A DNA stretch of 64,000 nucleotides, taken from NCBI GenBank assembly GCA_032191485.1, contig JAVDOI010000004.1:25752270-25816269 (forward strand), read 5' to 3'. Shown in pieces: positions 37,759-50,430 of the stretch. Source of the stretch: Leptoclinus maculatus. Taxonomy: Eukaryota; Chordata; Actinopteri; Perciformes; Stichaeidae. A program made the translations under genes and the position numbers. Numbering within the stretch: the stretch's first letter is position 1; the number at the start of each line of letters is the position of its first letter. The notes beneath the pieces were generated by a model that saw only the letters and a program-made list of their open reading frames with translations, was not told the origin of the DNA and ran no database searches.

Positions 37759-40700
37759 ATGAAGTTGCTGTGGGCTGTCAGCGCCCTGCTGTTGGGCTGT
37801 TGGCGAGCCAACGCGTCCACAGGTAAGAATCTAGTGTGTCAGCCATGTTGGTTGAAGACTTTGCCCTGAACCACGAACATTTAACATGTTCACGCCGATT
37901 CCTGCTTCGTTAACGTGACGGCAGTTGTATTTTTTTACATGTCGGACATCTTTTTTTATAGCAGCCGTTACAAAATGTATCTGTAACGTTAGTAAGAAAC
38001 AGTCACGTATCAGCGCTAACAGTTAGCTGCATTTCGTGTTATTGCTAATTTGCGCTCGGGACGGTTAACGGCCGTTTCGTGACTACATTTAAAACGTTAC
38101 ATAACGGCTAAATGTATTTATCTATCTTTGTATGTCTCATATTTTTTTCCTCCAACGTTAGATATTCGGTCACGTGAGGTCTAACGTTATTTTTTAAACA
38201 TGGTGGTTCAGTTTGGCTGTGGCAGTTGTTGTTCACTAACCTCGTAATTAGTTGCGTAACGTCACAAAAGGGATGCTATACATTAGGAATTAACGTTAAC
38301 TGTCGTTTTCACTTACACCCTAAAGGTGTAGTTAATAAGTGCTTTTTTGGTAAGTGTTTCCTCCACACACTCTTGTAGGAACCGGAGCACTAACGTTAGC
38401 TTGTAGAATCGTTAGAATTGACAGCCATAGTTGCTTGTTCTTATTTAGTTATTGGTTTATTTGATAAGGGACAGTGCACATTAATAAAAACATTGCTGTA
38501 AATGCGCCAGAGTTTAACCAAGAGGCTATTTTTCATCTGTAGTCCCAAGAGGCAGATGTTACAAAGTAAACCTAAAAACAGAATATAAGATGAAATGTAC
38601 AAAGTAATGCAATATTGACCCTTTACAAAGATATTATAAGTAGTATCATCATTCAGGAGACTCTTATACTACATTGTCAAGTACTAATAAGACGACACAG
38701 AGGCTCACAACACACACACACACACAGCAAATAAAATGAGGGATAACTATGTTAAATAGAAACATGGACTAAAGATAATATAATGCTGCATTATTAGACA
38801 CTAAAAACATCCATGTCAGAGGCATAAAACATGAAAGCATGCAGAGTATGTTAAATATATAAATCAGTCAGACACAGCTAAACAATAAAAGACATGCAGG
38901 TAGATGAGGTTCTTTGTCTTTTGACTCAAGTGAGCCAGTACTCCTCATTAATCCCTGTGATGAGTAGCCTATCAGTGATCACAATACAGTATTGGTTTGT
39001 CCACCTGGTTCTCTATGATTAACGTTACAGGACAAAGAGCTACATTTTCTTCACACTCAGCTCTTTGCTTGCTTACAGTGATCACAACCAGTTATTTGTT
39101 GGATGTGTCACGTGACTCTGTGTCAGCATTGCGACGACCGCTATTATGGAAAAAATGTCAGACCTGCTCCCTAGGAATTAGGTGGGAGGAATATTCATAG
39201 TGCTGCTTAAGTGCTTATTTTTTTTCTCTGTTAGCAAATGCAAGTCTTAAAATATGATGATAGTCAACACATTATACAGTATTTATACCAAGAGGACTGA
39301 TTCAGTCAAAATGTCTTGTCTGTTTTCATGACGGAAACGCCTTCACTTAACTACATTTTTACTGTAAACTTAAAATGGAATCATATTTTAAATTTGAAAT
39401 GGCTTTGAGCTTCCTTTGCTGAGTTGAGTTTTAGCACCCATAATTATTTAAGTACACTTCAAAATATCCAAGCTGAGTCATTTCCCCCCTGTTTTGTCGT
39501 CCTACGGCATTTAAGATAGATGAGCAAGTACATACACTGACGTACTATGTTGTAAAACCATGTACTTTGAAAATCAAATGCAGCCTTTATCGTGCTTCAA
39601 ACACGTACAAGGATCCTTCATGCCGCTGAATGTTTCCTGCTTCAATAACGACGGCTCTGAGTAGATCAGGAGTAAAATTAGATTTCCCTGGAGTTTCAGC
39701 TTCTTCTCGAGCACTGAAAAGTGGGTTACGAGGCAGATAGGTAAGGTGTGACAAAGGCACACATCTATTTTAAGTGCCGGGGCTTTTAGTCCAATTAATT
39801 TGGTAAATGGTGTTGAATATGGAGTCATTTTTGTTATTGACTACCATTTTGAGTTCCCAGCTGCTTAACCTGCTCTCACCTAAATTATCCTTCAATGATG
39901 AAAGCCTAAAGTCTAAGCAGTAGCACCGACGGTGACGGGTTGTTCTTTTGGGTGTGGGAGTTGACATCCTTCCTATAATGGTGACAAATCTGTGGTCCAC
40001 CACAGCTGAATTAATACACTAGACCGTTACCAAATAATACAATGCTGAATTGAAAGCTTGAACTGACCTCTTTACAAAGTGTCTGGTTCCATGCGTCACT
40101 GCTGTCATAGTGTTGAAACCAACGGCATCCATCTTCTGTTGGAAAGGACGTTAATTTGTTCTAGCTTTTCCTGTTCGGTGTGAAAAATTCAATACACTTT
40201 GTTAGTTGGGTATTAAAAGTGGTGTGAGGATTACATGTTTTAGTCTGTCTTTTCAAAGGCGTAGTAAAGTCCTTCTTACGTTGTTAATTTTCAACCAGCT
40301 GGTTGAATGAAAACATAAACTCTATGAAGATAAAGCGTGTATCCCCATAGTGTGGGCTTATTTGCGGCTCTTTTTTGCGTAACAAATCTCTGTCTACCTC
40401 TGTATCACATTAAATATAAAAGCTTTTTTTCCTGTTTGGTTAAATATATAGATTTCCAGGCTTCTTTTTTTGTTCATTGTTCAGGCATCTAGCATGTTTG
40501 TTGAGTATAGGTAAACATAGAATATCAACTGGAAAAACATGTCGTTGTTCTCATGTTAAAGAGCAGAGGGCTAAAGGCAGATTCCTGTGGTTTACATCTG
40601 TTCAGTTGGGACTAGGACAATGGACTATATTTGTTTTTGAACTTTCTTTCAGCATGTGCTACGAATTTGACCTTTTGATAGCAATGGTGGAGGTCACTGA

Positions 40701-43700
40701 GCTAGAAAGGTTACATGATGCATGCAGAGACTGAGGCTCCTTTTTTACAAATTCACAAGTCTGCCTGTTTTGTTTGGTCTTTAATTGATATCTGCTGACA
40801 GTGAAAATTGAAGTTCTCCAACACAAAATTCAGTGTATCTTAATCAAGGGAATGTAAAGAAAGGGTGTGCGTGTAAAATAGGGAGAACCCCCCCCCCTGA
40901 TATGTGACTTGATGGTTGGATGTCGTGGATTAACTCATTGTTCATGTTGGTACCTCGGGCCCAGTCCTGTTTTTCTCTGCTTTTTGTTAGCTAAGAATTT
41001 TCCTGAGAGCAGGGAACAAGCTGGCTGTGCGTTAGCCTGGAGCGTGAGAATGTTATTTTTCTCCGGACCCACCTAAGTGTGTAACCTCCCCCTCCCCCCT
41101 CTGACCACCACTGAGTGGCCAAACAAGTCCCCCCCCCCTGCCTGCTATGGATGTGGAGAACTGTGATACTGGGAAGGAAACCAATACCTAAAAGAAGTAA
41201 ATCCATCAGAAAGCGATGTGACATTATCGTGTCGCCTGAAAATAAGTCACCCATGATGTTATTCTCATGTAAATGCATCGATGGGAAATGCTGAATGTTT
41301 TCCTCTCAGTGGGGATTGACAGTTCTGACTTCCACTCACATTGATTTCATGTGCATAGCCTGCATGAAATCATTGGCAGAACGTCGAGAAAAATAGGCTG
41401 TGTGTGTGTGTGTGTGTGTGTGTGTTCGCCTAGTTTAACTCCCTGATCTCCGCTGAGTGACACGAGGCACAGCAGAGAAAAGACGCCAGCCCAAAATACG
41501 TGCATGTCCTAAGCCTTTCATGGATTCTTTTACTTAATTTTATTATGTGAAATGTTTTTTTCATTTCAACCTCATCTGCTTGTCTCTTCATGTTCTGTTC
41601 ATTCATTGTTTTGATTTCATGGGAATGCTATTGGATGCTTTAAATGTTTTGTTGTTGTTTCTTCTTTTGCTTTACCTGCCTTTAGGGGTGTCTTGATCAA
41701 GCATTTTTGCCCTCAGGACCAACCTTTATTATTCAGTAATTGATTTTAAACGAAACAAACACTCATATAAATGAACTTCATTTGGTAAATTAAATTGACA
41801 GAGATAGTCACCCAAACCAACCTAGTTAGTATTCTACTCTCATTGATGTAAATGGACAAAACGTTAGAAACACCTCAAAGTGTAATGCAATACAATTCAA
41901 CTGCAACACAGATTACAGCCTCCAAAATGATCATAACATTAAGTCAACACCTTTCTAAAACAGTTTCAGCTAAAATAAATATATAACCTTCATGAAGCTT
42001 GCTGTATGTAATAAATTGGAAACTGAGTGTATGCTTGATGTTGCGCTCCCATATTGTAATCTTCATCGGCTCGGGTCGTCCCTAATTGCTTTTTATGTTA
42101 ATTTCTTATTTTCATCTAGATGGGTCAGAGGACCAGGAATGATCAAACATTTCCCCAAAAATAATTGGATGAAAATCTATTTCCATGTGCATGCTTTCAT
42201 GTTTTCATTTCATTTGTGTTTTTATTAACTTTGTTTCTTTTTCTTTTTTTCCTGTTTGCTTGCCTTTCTTCCATCACGGCCTTTTATTACCAATCCATGA
42301 AATCAACCGGCTTGCTTTAACCTCTTGTTGACTCACCACATTAAAATAAAATCTCTATTTGCTGGGATTACTGTAAACGGTGCTCAGCGGGCTTCATCAA
42401 GTGTCCCCTGTCTCAGATGAAGCTGATCAGTGACGGGGCAGATCTGCATTGTGAGGTGATAGGGACCCCCATCCCCGAGGTGCAGTGGTGGTTTGTAGAG
42501 GGCGAAGAGCCCAACGAGACCTTCACCCAGCTTTTTGACGGGGCACGGGACGGTTGTGTGCTAATAAACGCCACGTACATTACGCATGCCACAAGCACCA
42601 TTCACCTCATTAGCCTCACCTTCAACGACTCCGGCACGTATGAGTGCCGCGCTTCCAATGACCCCGACCGCAATGAACTGAAGAAGACGCCCAAAATCAA
42701 GTGGATCCGCTCGCAGGCAAACATTATTGTGATTGAAAGTGAGTGGCGGAGGAAGCACAAGGAGACTACGGTCAAAGTAGCTCGGCTGTTATCTCCTCAT
42801 TAGTGAAGTGCTGGACACTTGACTCCCATGCTTCCCGGTCCAATACCCTCTCCATCCTGCCTCCCCCAGTCTACACTCTCCCTCTCCTCTCCTCAAAAGC
42901 TCCAAGACTGTCCCTGTAGTAGAATCCGAACCTGGTCATGAAGCGTGGCCGGGCCGCTCCCTAATCCTGTATTACCGGTCACATAACGCGTCTTCAATCT
43001 GATGCCTTTTTTTTTTTTTTGTTCCACTATGATAGGTTGCATATAATACTGGGCATAAGGTTTGAAATTTGCAAATGGCTCCTGAAGAAAAATTCTTAAA
43101 TATAGTAAATGGCCGCCATGTACAATCTTTCAGAAATTGTCACGGATAAAAGAAAGCTTGTCTGCTTCTTTCCAATGTGATCCTTGATAGAATGAGGTAT
43201 ATGAACAAAATATGAATCTTTTTAATGTTTAAAGAAAAAACAAAAAAAGGGTGTCAGATTACTGTAGCGTCTTGGTAGATATTTGTTTTCCTTCATTGAT
43301 ACTAACATTGGCGTTGCCCCTTGTTGTTTATGCTTGTAGACCATCCCTGTAGCTTATAACCTACTCAACTGTGGGCACAGAAGATGGCAACTCATTATTA
43401 AAGATACATGCTCAGCCATGGGGTATATTTCTGCCTTGTGGTCCAGTATTATTTTGTCACTTTTTTTTAAAGAATTGGTCAGTTTCTTCACCCAGTTGAA
43501 GCAAAAAAATACCCATTTATTGTACGTTGTCATGTGATTGGCAGTGATACTGTCAATACTACTTCATTCTCCTCTTGTTGCTTCTTCTGCATGTTTTAAA
43601 AGATCTTCTCCCCCGTGACCTCGTTGTAGACTATTGTATCTGCTAGATTTCTGGTACATCTCCTTTTCTCCCCTCCTTCCTTCCCTCCCCCCCCCATTCT

Positions 43701-46700
43701 ACTGTCGGTGGGACAGATCTCCCCCTCTTGGGGAGCTCTTTCCACCTTTTTCTAGGAAAGTTCTGAGCGTTTGTTCAGAACTTGTACTTGTGTCATGCTG
43801 TTTTCTTGGTTTAACTCCGGAGAACGGATTTGTTTTCGTCTCAAACTTGGCAAGTGGGAGGATAATTCAAAGGACTTAGTGGCTAATTCTGCTTTGTTTT
43901 CCACTTGACCACTTAACACTCAACAGTTGTGTCAACAAATTCCCAGAGCACCCTGACTGAGAGGAAACAAAGGTGCTGTGGTCTCAGGGTTGAATTCTTG
44001 CTCTCTGCCGACCTTGTTTTTCTTAGCAGTGAGTGAGTGGAGCCCATGAAGTCATTAATTTCTGTAAAGACAACTCTTGAGTGTTAAGAGATCAAATGTA
44101 AATTATACTTAAAAAGAATGAAGTATAAGGGTATTAAGACCACCGTTCTGCCCTACAAAGGAAAAGTGGTGTAACTACAAACATTGCAGATACTGTTTTG
44201 CTTTAAGTTATTTTCACGGATATTACACACTTGTCATATCTTTTTACAGTCGTCAAATACAGGTTAAAACACTATTTTGACCAAATATGTAGTTACTAGT
44301 TGTTTTTCCTTTTTGTAGGGCAGCACTGATGTCTGTCGGTTATGTTTAGAAAAGGATGATAATAATTAATTCCCCCCCTCTGTTTGTCTGAAGCCCCAAC
44401 AATCGTTACTGACCCCATAGAGGTCAGCAACCAGACCTCCGCAGTCCTCAGCTGCAACCTGACGGATAACAGCCTTCCCGTCAAGGGCTCCCACTGGATG
44501 CACAACGGAAAGCTCATTGAATCTTCCAAGTCTGACGACGCCGCTGAATACACAATCCACAGGTAAGTAGCTTCATCAGAGTGCCATATGGGCAGATCTG
44601 CCCTGCAGTTACTACGTCACTATGAATTCACTCATCCTCTGATGGTTTGTCTTTATGTTTGGTTTCCTGCTAGCTCGTAAAGCAGAATCATTTCCTGTTT
44701 ATGGTCAAGACAACAGTGCAATTAGCTAGAGTGAATAAACCAAATAATAAAATGGCATGCCCGGCTGGCTTAAATACGTTAAGACATTTAACCATTTCTC
44801 ACCCTAAAAGTCAGCTATGTTGGCCTTGTATGTCTTGCTCTAGTCCTTTTTATTCGATTCTGATACCGTCTCTGTTACTACAGTCAATCTCCATCTCTCT
44901 CCCTCGCACTTGGCATCTTCCTCGTCGGGCGTCCCCCCCCCCCCCCCCCTTTTCGCCATTCTCGATGGCTGCCTCCCATTAGCAGCAAAGCTAGGGGCGC
45001 CATTCAGGCATTCGCTGCTCATGATTAGCAGAGATGGACCGTGCATTCGTGCAGCTTTGCCGGTAGTCTTGGCAGCCGGGATAAACGCCCCGAGCATTGT
45101 GCTCACTTGCCCTGACCTTAATTCCCCATTAGGGTGAGCGGGCAGAGCAGTACGGGACATCAACATCAAACAATAGCAGGATTGTGATTACCAGGGGAAA
45201 TTTGAAATATTTGTTGCATGGACAAGCAGCTTTATTTTTTCCCCCTTGCCCGTGACCATAAACGGGGTTCTTTTGTGAATTTTCTACTTAGCTAAGTGGA
45301 AAACTAATCGCTGTCATTAAAGTGAAGAATTGTTCACAAGTCACCATCTGCAGAGGTTTGTGTTCTTGCAAGGAATTCTCAAATCCTTCCTTCTTTCTCT
45401 TTCCACAGTCTGAACAAGATCACCCACAGTTCTGGGGGAAAGTACGAGTGCGTGTTCCTGACCGAACCAGAGGTGAAGCAGACGATTGAAGTCAAAAGTA
45501 AGTTATTTCATTAATATCACACATCGATGTTTACATTGGGGTTTTAGCTAACTCTGTTGCAAATGTTATGCTTTTATAGTTACAGATTTGGTAGTATTTA
45601 TATAAAATACAGTATATACTTAAGGTTCAATGTCAAAGCCAGCAAATTTCCTGGAAGCATCAACAATAAGCACTGCTAATATTTAAGACCATACATCAAC
45701 CATTAAGAAAAGTGATTATGTGCCCAACACAGCTGGAAACTGTGTGTCATCTGCACATGCAGCAGATAAGGGAATAATCACGAGGTTGCATTGGTTTCAA
45801 ATTCTTATGTAAAGTGCGTTTTGGGTCCAGAATAAATATTCATTCATTTCGATCACAAACTGTCCCGTTCTAATTTGAATGCGTTTGTCGTCTTGCCGCA
45901 GCACTTCCCCATGTTGCTGCCTCCAAGCACTCTGAGCACGGCAATGAGAACGACAAAGGGGTGATGTCCTGTGTGAGTCACGGCTATCCACTGCCCACCG
46001 ACTGGACCTGGTTCAAAGAGGAAGATGGCTCCCAAACGGTATGCGTCTCTTAAGCTTGTAATTTTGATTATCTTAAAATGATGCATTTATGTTTTTGATC
46101 TACAGTTCTAAACCAGAGGACATTAAACTAAACTAATGGTTCATAAGTTGCAAATAATGCATGTCCAGTACTTCACTTGTAAAATACAATGATGCAATGC
46201 CGAATGGTCACACCTGTCTTGTAACTAACTCCCTCACTAACAACCCGCAGCCTATCATCAACGGCACTAGTGACAAATATGAGATCAAGAGCACCCCAAA
46301 CAAGACCACTCTGACCATCAATGACCTGAGCATCGAAAACGACATCGGCGACTACGTCTGCTCCGGAACCAACGAGCTCGGCACAAACAGCGACAAGATC
46401 TACCTGCGTGTCCGCAGCCGGTTGGCTGCTCTCTGGCCCTTCCTCGGCATCGTGGCCGAGGTCATCATCCTGGTGACCATCATCTTCATCTATGAGAAGA
46501 GGAGAAAGCCTGATGAGATCACTGACGGTACGTACGCCATGCTGCCTCCACCACTACATACTGTATACAGGGTTTAGACAACAAAACAATAAATACAGGC
46601 GAGTCTTGGCAAGTGAGTGGATCGTCTGACATGGCGCTCCATTCGTCAGTCAAATGTGTTCAAATTCACATGACTTTGTTTTACCTTACTTTAAAGCATT

Positions 46701-49189
46701 AGATGACATGATTACGGAAGCAATACCCCGGTTGTCTTGTCTCATAGCACTATAAAGGCTGTTGATCTTCTCACCGATGCCTGACGCAAACATGCCACCA
46801 CCAGTTCTCTCCCTTTTTTAACACTATGCTGTTTACGGTCTGAACAGACCTCAGAATTTGATGAATTCCAAAACTTTTTGTTGTTTTACTAATTACACAG
46901 GTTTGGGAAAATACCCTCATGTCATAAATAGTTAGCCAGGAAGTAAATCTGTATTATCAGGGTAGATACGGCCATTTCTCATCCTGCACTCAACTCCTCT
47001 GTAGTAATGTGTGGCTGAAAGAAATGTAGAAAAAGGTCTCTTTGAAGTCATTCAACTTCCAGCAAGACAGAAATGCATCAAACTGTAGACTCGTGTGGAA
47101 AGTTGGAGGCTGTTAAAGAAAAGCTTTGTTCCTTAAGGACAACTACATACATGTTATTCCTGTGATCTAAGAAAGTCCAAAAATATAAGTAAACATGAAC
47201 AACTCTCTTCAAAATCCAAAAGACTACAGTTTTAAGTTTGTGATTTGATTATAAGTTGGGGAAAGATGTTATAGGTCAGCGGTTCTCAACCTTTTGTAGC
47301 TTAAGGCCCACTTCAGAGGATCACCTGTAAACTGTACATTTGTGTTCAGCCTCTGTCCAGACTAGATCTGCCATTATGAATCTAAACTTAATATATTCAG
47401 GGTCATATTTCCTCACCACATGTTTTGGAGCCTTTACTGGCGCATGTTGTCTCCCACATCACTCCTTTGTTTATCAAACCGATCCATTTTTTTTGTCACT
47501 GCATCCGAGGGCCCAGTGTATAAATGAAAGAGTATAAATTATTAATACGATATCGATGAAACCTTAACTAGATAATGTGATATTGATGTCACACGAGCCG
47601 TTAGATGGAGAATGAATCACTGTTGGAGGTCTTGGGACTAACAAAAACACTCGCTGTTGTCCGGTGGAGTTACTGAGTGACGCTTCTCTCTTTCCTCGTA
47701 GTCTTTGAGTACAGACACCGTCTCTAACCGGCCATCAAGTCACAAACTTTGCGTCTCTGGTTCCTGGCTTTGAGAGGGAGTAGCTCATGCTCACGAATAT
47801 TGATTTGAACTTTCCTCGGTCCTGGAAATAACGAATCGGAACTCTTAATTTAGGTGGGATGTGCAGACTGTAGTTGCATGCATTCAATATGAACCCTTAT
47901 TGTCTTTGCTATTATTTACATTTTTAGAATAAAGATCAGGAGTTAGCTTCCCACTTTTGTATAAACGATCTGTGATAGAAACCTTTTTATTTTTATTATT
48001 TACATTTTTACTTCTCTGTTCGCTGCTGATTTTGCATTTTGGTAAGTGGACAACACTGCATGTCAGACTGAAGTGGTTGAGCTGAGATGACCGCGTGGAA
48101 CAGAAAGCTATGGGAGTCTGAATGAACTGCTTTCATAGTCGCCACTTCTAAGAGGAATGCGCTCAAAGATTTGGTCACTCTTTCACTGGCCCTGCAATCA
48201 GAGCAAGCTTTAAAACGTTTTCCTTTTTTTAAAAAAAAAAAACAATCACGCGTTTGAGCCAATGAAAGAGTCGAATGAGACACATAAGCTAGTGTAATGG
48301 TTTGACATGAACTTGAACAGGTTGAAAAGTGAGAAGTTTCAGCATTCTGTCTGCATGCCCTCTGCATCTTGTACTCTTTATGCATGATATCTGATAGGCA
48401 ACCCTCTTAAGGTCAGTGCATCATTTACATTTGTCTCTTTCACCATTTGGCCTCAGAGACAGCCTCACTTTGTCAATACGTGCTCTTGCTCTGGTGTGAC
48501 TTCTGCCTCTATACCTGCCAGGTTGTCTGTTAGCTCGGCCAGTTCAGAGGACCTCAACACAGCGACTGCCGTGTCCCTTTGGTGTCCTTTGCTTGTGCTG
48601 CATGAGCCTCTGTGACGCTAGGGGGCGACTCTGGACAATGTGCGAGAAATGTTCATGAATGGCAATGTTCAAATCTTACTACACTTCTCTTAAAGAAACA
48701 TACAGCAGTCTGTTCAGTGACATTTAGTAGTGTGTCTTATAGACTATGATTGTGTGGAATTGCTGCGTTAAATACTTTTCTACGGGTTTAGTTGTGTCAT
48801 TCATTGTCAGAAGAGGGAGGGCATGCTTCAGCTCATGTTCAGTTGGATTTGATCATAACCTCATTGGAGTCGTGTTGCAGAGGATGTCATGTTCTAACAT
48901 TTGCTACCATCGTGTGTTGGGGAGGGGGTGGCACGTTTTGCTCACACCAGTAACTAGTAACACTTAACTGACTCTTGTTTTTGTTTTGCCCTCCTCCATT
49001 GATCGCTGACAGATGACGACTCAGGAGCTGCGCCTCTGTAAGTACAGTCAGCAGCTCAGTATCCTCATTGTCTCCAAAAGACTTTTGTCCTTTTTACAGA
49101 ACTCATGTTTTCTTTATGCGTTTTTCAGGAAGAGCAATTCTACTGAAAATCACAAAGACCAGAATGTGAGGCAAAGGAATTCCAATTAA
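37759..49189 (+). CDS. bsg: Basigin (CD147), long isoform with Ig0
   Basis: Eight coding exons: 37759-37822, 42388-42738, 44394-44562, 45409-45497, 45902-46038, 46251-46527, 49013-49037 and 49129-49189, giving 390 aa (human long isoform 385). Exon 1 is the signal peptide. Exon 2 is the Ig0 domain with LHCEV, WWF and YECRASNDPDRN. Exons 3-4 make the second and exons 5-6 the third Ig domain (MSCVSHGYP, YVCSGTNELG). Residues about 329-351 form the membrane helix, which keeps the family's Pro333 and Glu340. The cytosolic tail YEKRRKPDEITDDDDSG ends in RQRNSN. Several NxS/T glycosylation sites lie in the Ig domains. By family knowledge basigin escorts monocarboxylate transporters to the plasma membrane. 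Confidence 0.97.
37823..42387 (+). other. bsg intron 1
   Basis: A 4.6-kb intron with the second copy of the ~200-bp repeat (38704-38909), a (CA)n at about 38709-38726, a (TG)n at 41399-41424 and a cluster of TAACGTTA octamers (37984, 38182, 38291, 38391 and 39020). No exon was seen. Confidence 0.8.
38704..38909. repeat. ~200-bp direct repeat, intronic copy
   Basis: Second copy of 37228-37432, separated by few substitutions and small indels, which points to a recent duplication or two insertions of a young element. Confidence 0.9.
42388..42738 (+). CDS. bsg: bsg cassette exon encoding Ig0
   Basis: The exon is 351 nt, a multiple of three, and is entered and left in phase 1, so skipping it keeps the frame and gives a 273-aa two-Ig form. 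The acceptor TGCTCAG makes the reading AGFIKCPLSQMKLI, which lines up with the mammalian AGFVQAPLSQ start of Ig0. In mammals and other vertebrates the three-Ig form is the photoreceptor-enriched one. Confidence 0.93.
44930..45180. other. Non-repetitive block in bsg intron 3
   Basis: After a C-run at about 44934-44948 comes CTCCCATTAGCAGCAAAGCT, TGATTAGCAG and CTTAATTCCCCATTAGG. The block has homeodomain-like ATTAG motifs and no coding frame with a fitting splice phase. It could be an intronic enhancer, which is a guess from composition. Confidence 0.25.
47278..47360 (+). mobile_element. hAT-like end fragment
   Basis: CAGCGGTTCTCAACCTTTTG resembles terminal inverted repeats of hAT transposons (CAG-GGTTCTCAA). 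No matching opposite end was found, so it is a fragment. It lies in bsg intron 6. Confidence 0.5.
48613..48626 (+). promoter_or_regulatory. Candidate CTCF-like site
   Basis: ACGCTAGGGGGCGA carries the AGGGGGCG core of CTCF sites with three mismatches to the wider consensus. Lies in bsg intron 6. Weak evidence. Confidence 0.25.
49013..49037 (+). CDS. bsg: bsg 25-nt microexon
   Basis: CTGACAG precedes it and GTAAGT follows it. It encodes the acidic DDDSGAAP piece of the cytosolic tail, matching the DDDDAGSAP region of mammalian basigin. The flanking codons close in frame (phases 1 and 2). Confidence 0.92.
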
Positions 49190-50430
49190 AAGCTGAAAGA
49201 GGTGAGTGAGGCTCTGACGTTCTTCTTGAAATGTAACTTCCTGTGTTATCTCCCTCTCTACATGGAAACAGTATACAGGGGATAAACCAAAAATAGAATA
49301 TAGGTTCTTCAAACGGCTATAATTCATCTTTCATGCAACTTTTTTTTTTATTCCAGATGGCAGTCCAGGATTCAGCTGTCGTGTGGCACATTCTGCTGTG
49401 CACCCTGCAAATTTAAAAGTACCTTTTTGTGCTTGGGTGTTATTAAGAAACTGTCAGATTTGTTCTTGTTTTCTTCTATCTTCTTCTCCACATTGTGCAG
49501 CCACAGAACATAGTGTGAAGTAATTTGCTTGAGGCCCAGAGGGCAAATATTGCATGAGTTAAAACGCCGTTATAGGAAAGTGTGTGTTTGTTGTAAAAAT
49601 CATAGACGGTTCATGTGAGGAATGCCTCTTTGTGGTTGTTTTCTGTTGATGCTTTCTACACTGACCTCACGGTCTTTGCTTTTGTGTTCTTCAATCTGCA
49701 GTTGTTACTTGTAAAGAAGTAAAAGTTCTGTTCAGAGCACTTCACTGCCACTCTCAGAGCGTTTGACCTGCTCCTACGCCATCGCAAATTCTCCCTTTTG
49801 CATAACTTTGCCTAAACGCCAACAAGCACCATTTATCTTTTGTGTGTAAATCTGACACTTCACGTAAAATGCAGAAATGATGATTTAATGTCTGCAAAGT
49901 TTTGTTGCCGTGAGAAATTAGTTCTTTTTAGTAGAAAAGCGTTTTCCCTTTTTAAGTCGAGCTTTTATTTCCGAATCCCATATTTAAAATCTGAGGTTTT
50001 AGTCGCAAACTGTTTTCTCACCGACGTTTTTGTTGTCGATGTCACATCCAGAATAAAAATATATTGTTATGGACCAAGTCTGTCTGTTACTTCTGTTGAA
50101 TGCAACTTAAATACTACGCACTAATTGTTTCAATTTAGTAAAAGCAGATAAAACATTTAATAAGCTGTTCTTCTTTTCTCACTCGCTGTGATTTGTGTGC
50201 GATTGTTGTACCATCGTCTCTGTTCCCGTCACTGTGTAGATGATTCAGAAGCCAAATGTTCCATTTAATCTGATTAGTGTTGTGATTGGATGTTACCGTT
50301 GCAGAGTTACACAGATTAATAAAAAGACTTAGCCAGAATTGTGTACCATCGTTGTACCATCCGAGTACATGGAACACCATCTGTTGTACAACTTGCACAA
50401 ACTGAATAAAGGTATTCGATTTTACATGTT
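49190..50430 (+). other. bsg 3' UTR with an intron
   Basis: A GTGAGT donor at 49202 and a TTCCAG acceptor ending at 49356 suggest an intron starting 12 nt after the stop codon, too close to trigger nonsense-mediated decay. AATAAA at 50405-50410 is the likely main poly-A signal. Further AATAAA motifs near 50054 and 50319 may give shorter forms. Confidence 0.65.

Noticed and set aside
46251..46577. Alternative basigin C-terminus reading through the donor of exon 6 (ending LHTVYRV)
   Set aside because: A good GTACGT donor and the conserved tail in the downstream exons make splicing the better model; read-through remains possible only as a minor form.
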